This document shows, piece by piece, positions 15,222-15,524 of a stretch of DNA of 15,524 nt. The position numbers and the translations under genes were made by a program. Source of the stretch: SVQP01 sp045594705 (GTDB taxonomy: Bacteria; Bacillota; Clostridia; Oscillospirales; CAG-272); contig JAZNZB010000045.1 in the NCBI GenBank assembly GCA_045594705.1, forward strand, positions 1 through 15,524. Direction: 5' to 3'. The number at the start of each line of letters is the position of its first letter. Within the stretch, counting starts at the first letter, position 1. The notes under the pieces were generated by a model, which did no database searches, was not told the DNA's origin, and saw only the letters and a list, made by a program, of their open reading frames with translations.

Positions 15222-15252
15222 CACGTGGAGAGTGTTGTGTGTTTGACGAGAA
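15222..15252 (+). repeat. Putative attachment core, copy C
   Basis: Third copy of the rlmD 3'-terminal 31-mer, encoding HVESVVCLTR then Ile-Asn-Gln-TAA. Homology to A and B stops at about 15252, so this is the likely outer boundary of the inserted DNA. What follows would be native sequence downstream of rlmD, or a further element. Confidence 0.75.
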
Positions 15253-15262
15253 TCAACCAATA

Positions 15263-15351
15263 ATTGCAAGGGACGGCGCCCTCGACGTCCCGTCCCTCTG
15301 CAATTAACGATTTTCCCTGTAATATTTACTTTGTGCCCGCGCGGGACGTCG
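15263..15351. repeat. 89-bp direct repeat, copy 1
   Basis: 88/89 identical to 15436-15524. The left half folds back: ATTGCA with TGCAAT and GGGACG with CGTCCC (15263-15304). TCGACGTCCCG (15282-15292) is also the exact inverse of CGGGACGTCGA (15342-15352). GC-rich palindromic ends with an AT-rich middle, typical of dispersed intergenic elements. No gene. Confidence 0.85.
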
Positions 15352-15435
15352 AAGTCGGAGGCCAAGCGGGCTTAGGAAGACAACTTAGTAATTCAACTCC
15401 TTGGCTCACAGAACGACATGGCTACGATCCGACTT
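15352..15435. repeat. 84-nt spacer with 8-bp inverted ends between direct repeats
   Basis: Begins AAGTCGGA and ends TCCGACTT, perfect inverse copies, with a second inner pair GCCAAG/CTTGGC (15361-15366, 15400-15405). The closed outer stem looks tRNA-like at first sight, but no T-arm or anticodon arm can be drawn. With the flanking repeats it may form a 173-bp repeat unit. Confidence 0.5.
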
Positions 15436-15524
15436 ATTGCAAGGGACGGCGCCCTCGACGCCCCGTCCCTCTGCAATTAACGATTTTCCCTGTAATATTT
15501 ACTTTGTGCCCGCGCGGGACGTCG
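15436..15524. repeat. 89-bp direct repeat, copy 2, at window end
   Basis: Differs from copy 1 by one T-to-C change at 15461, which makes GGCG/CGCC pairing possible inside the left hairpin. The window ends at the same base of the unit as copy 1, which suggests an assembly or contig break in repetitive DNA. Confidence 0.85.

Noticed and set aside
15092..15307. 71-codon plus-strand frame after the EFR1 gene
   Set aside because: It starts at a TTG overlapping the previous stop, runs through the right-end repeat, core C and the 89-bp repeat, and has no ribosome site. It is repeat DNA read by chance.
15352..15435. tRNA-like sequence with a 7-8 bp closing stem
   Set aside because: The outer stem pairs, but the 17 bases before the 3' strand do not form a T-arm, there is no TTCGA-type loop, and no anticodon arm can be placed.
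15255..15524. CRISPR-like array
   Set aside because: Only two repeats of 89 bp with an 84-nt spacer and no cas genes; unit sizes do not fit a CRISPR.

Overview
The window looks like a stretch of chromosome from a Gram-positive anaerobe of the Bacillota, class Clostridia, probably gut-associated; the genus cannot be fixed from sequence alone. Reasons: HPr kinase/phosphorylase, TrmK next to a Nif3-like protein, a RumA-type 23S rRNA methyltransferase, a DUF1858 redox protein, strong AAGGAG/GGAGG ribosome sites and TTGACA/TATAAT-type promoters. The backbone (about 1-11,930) is fairly GC-rich: 37 of 60 bases are G+C in line 11701-11760 by hand count. The right-hand island (about 11,935-15,250) is clearly AT-rich: 19 of 60 in line 12121-12180.

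Layout. (1) 1-794, minus: 5' part of hprK, with its own promoter. (2) Diverging from it on plus, 964-3060: a lipoprotein resembling PrsA/parvulin foldases, then a membrane-anchored secreted protein of unknown function. (3) A two-way terminator at 3081-3106 meets a minus-strand set transcribed 7761->3138: a DUF2079 membrane protein, prfB (RF2, without the programmed frameshift) and nnr (NAD(P)H-hydrate repair). Promoters are visible before the DUF2079 gene and before prfB. (4) From 7946 on plus: a canonical promoter drives a 66-aa DUF1858 protein. A 102-bp inverted-repeat element follows, then a close-packed run trmK / Nif3-like / metallophosphoesterase / rlmD, with 9- and 12-nt gaps and a TGATG overlap. 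This run centres on RNA modification and metal-dependent enzymes.

(5) The most interesting part starts at the 3' end of rlmD. The last codons of rlmD (peptide HVESVVCLTR) recur at 12801 and 15222, outside any intact rlmD, and every base difference among the three copies is synonymous. The copies bound two AT-rich modules. Both start with a related leader (conserved 7-bp hairpin, TATAAC, AAAGGAG) and both end with a related 47-bp sequence. Module 1 carries one unknown 210-aa protein. Module 2 carries a PP-loop ATPase overlapping by ATGA with a flavodoxin/2[4Fe-4S]-ferredoxin (EFR1-type) protein. I read this as two related integrative elements, with no integrase of their own, inserted in tandem into the 3' end of rlmD.

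(6) 15255-15524 holds no gene. It contains an 89-bp repeat in two direct copies (88/89 identical) around an 84-nt spacer with 8-bp inverted ends. The window stops exactly where the second copy ends.
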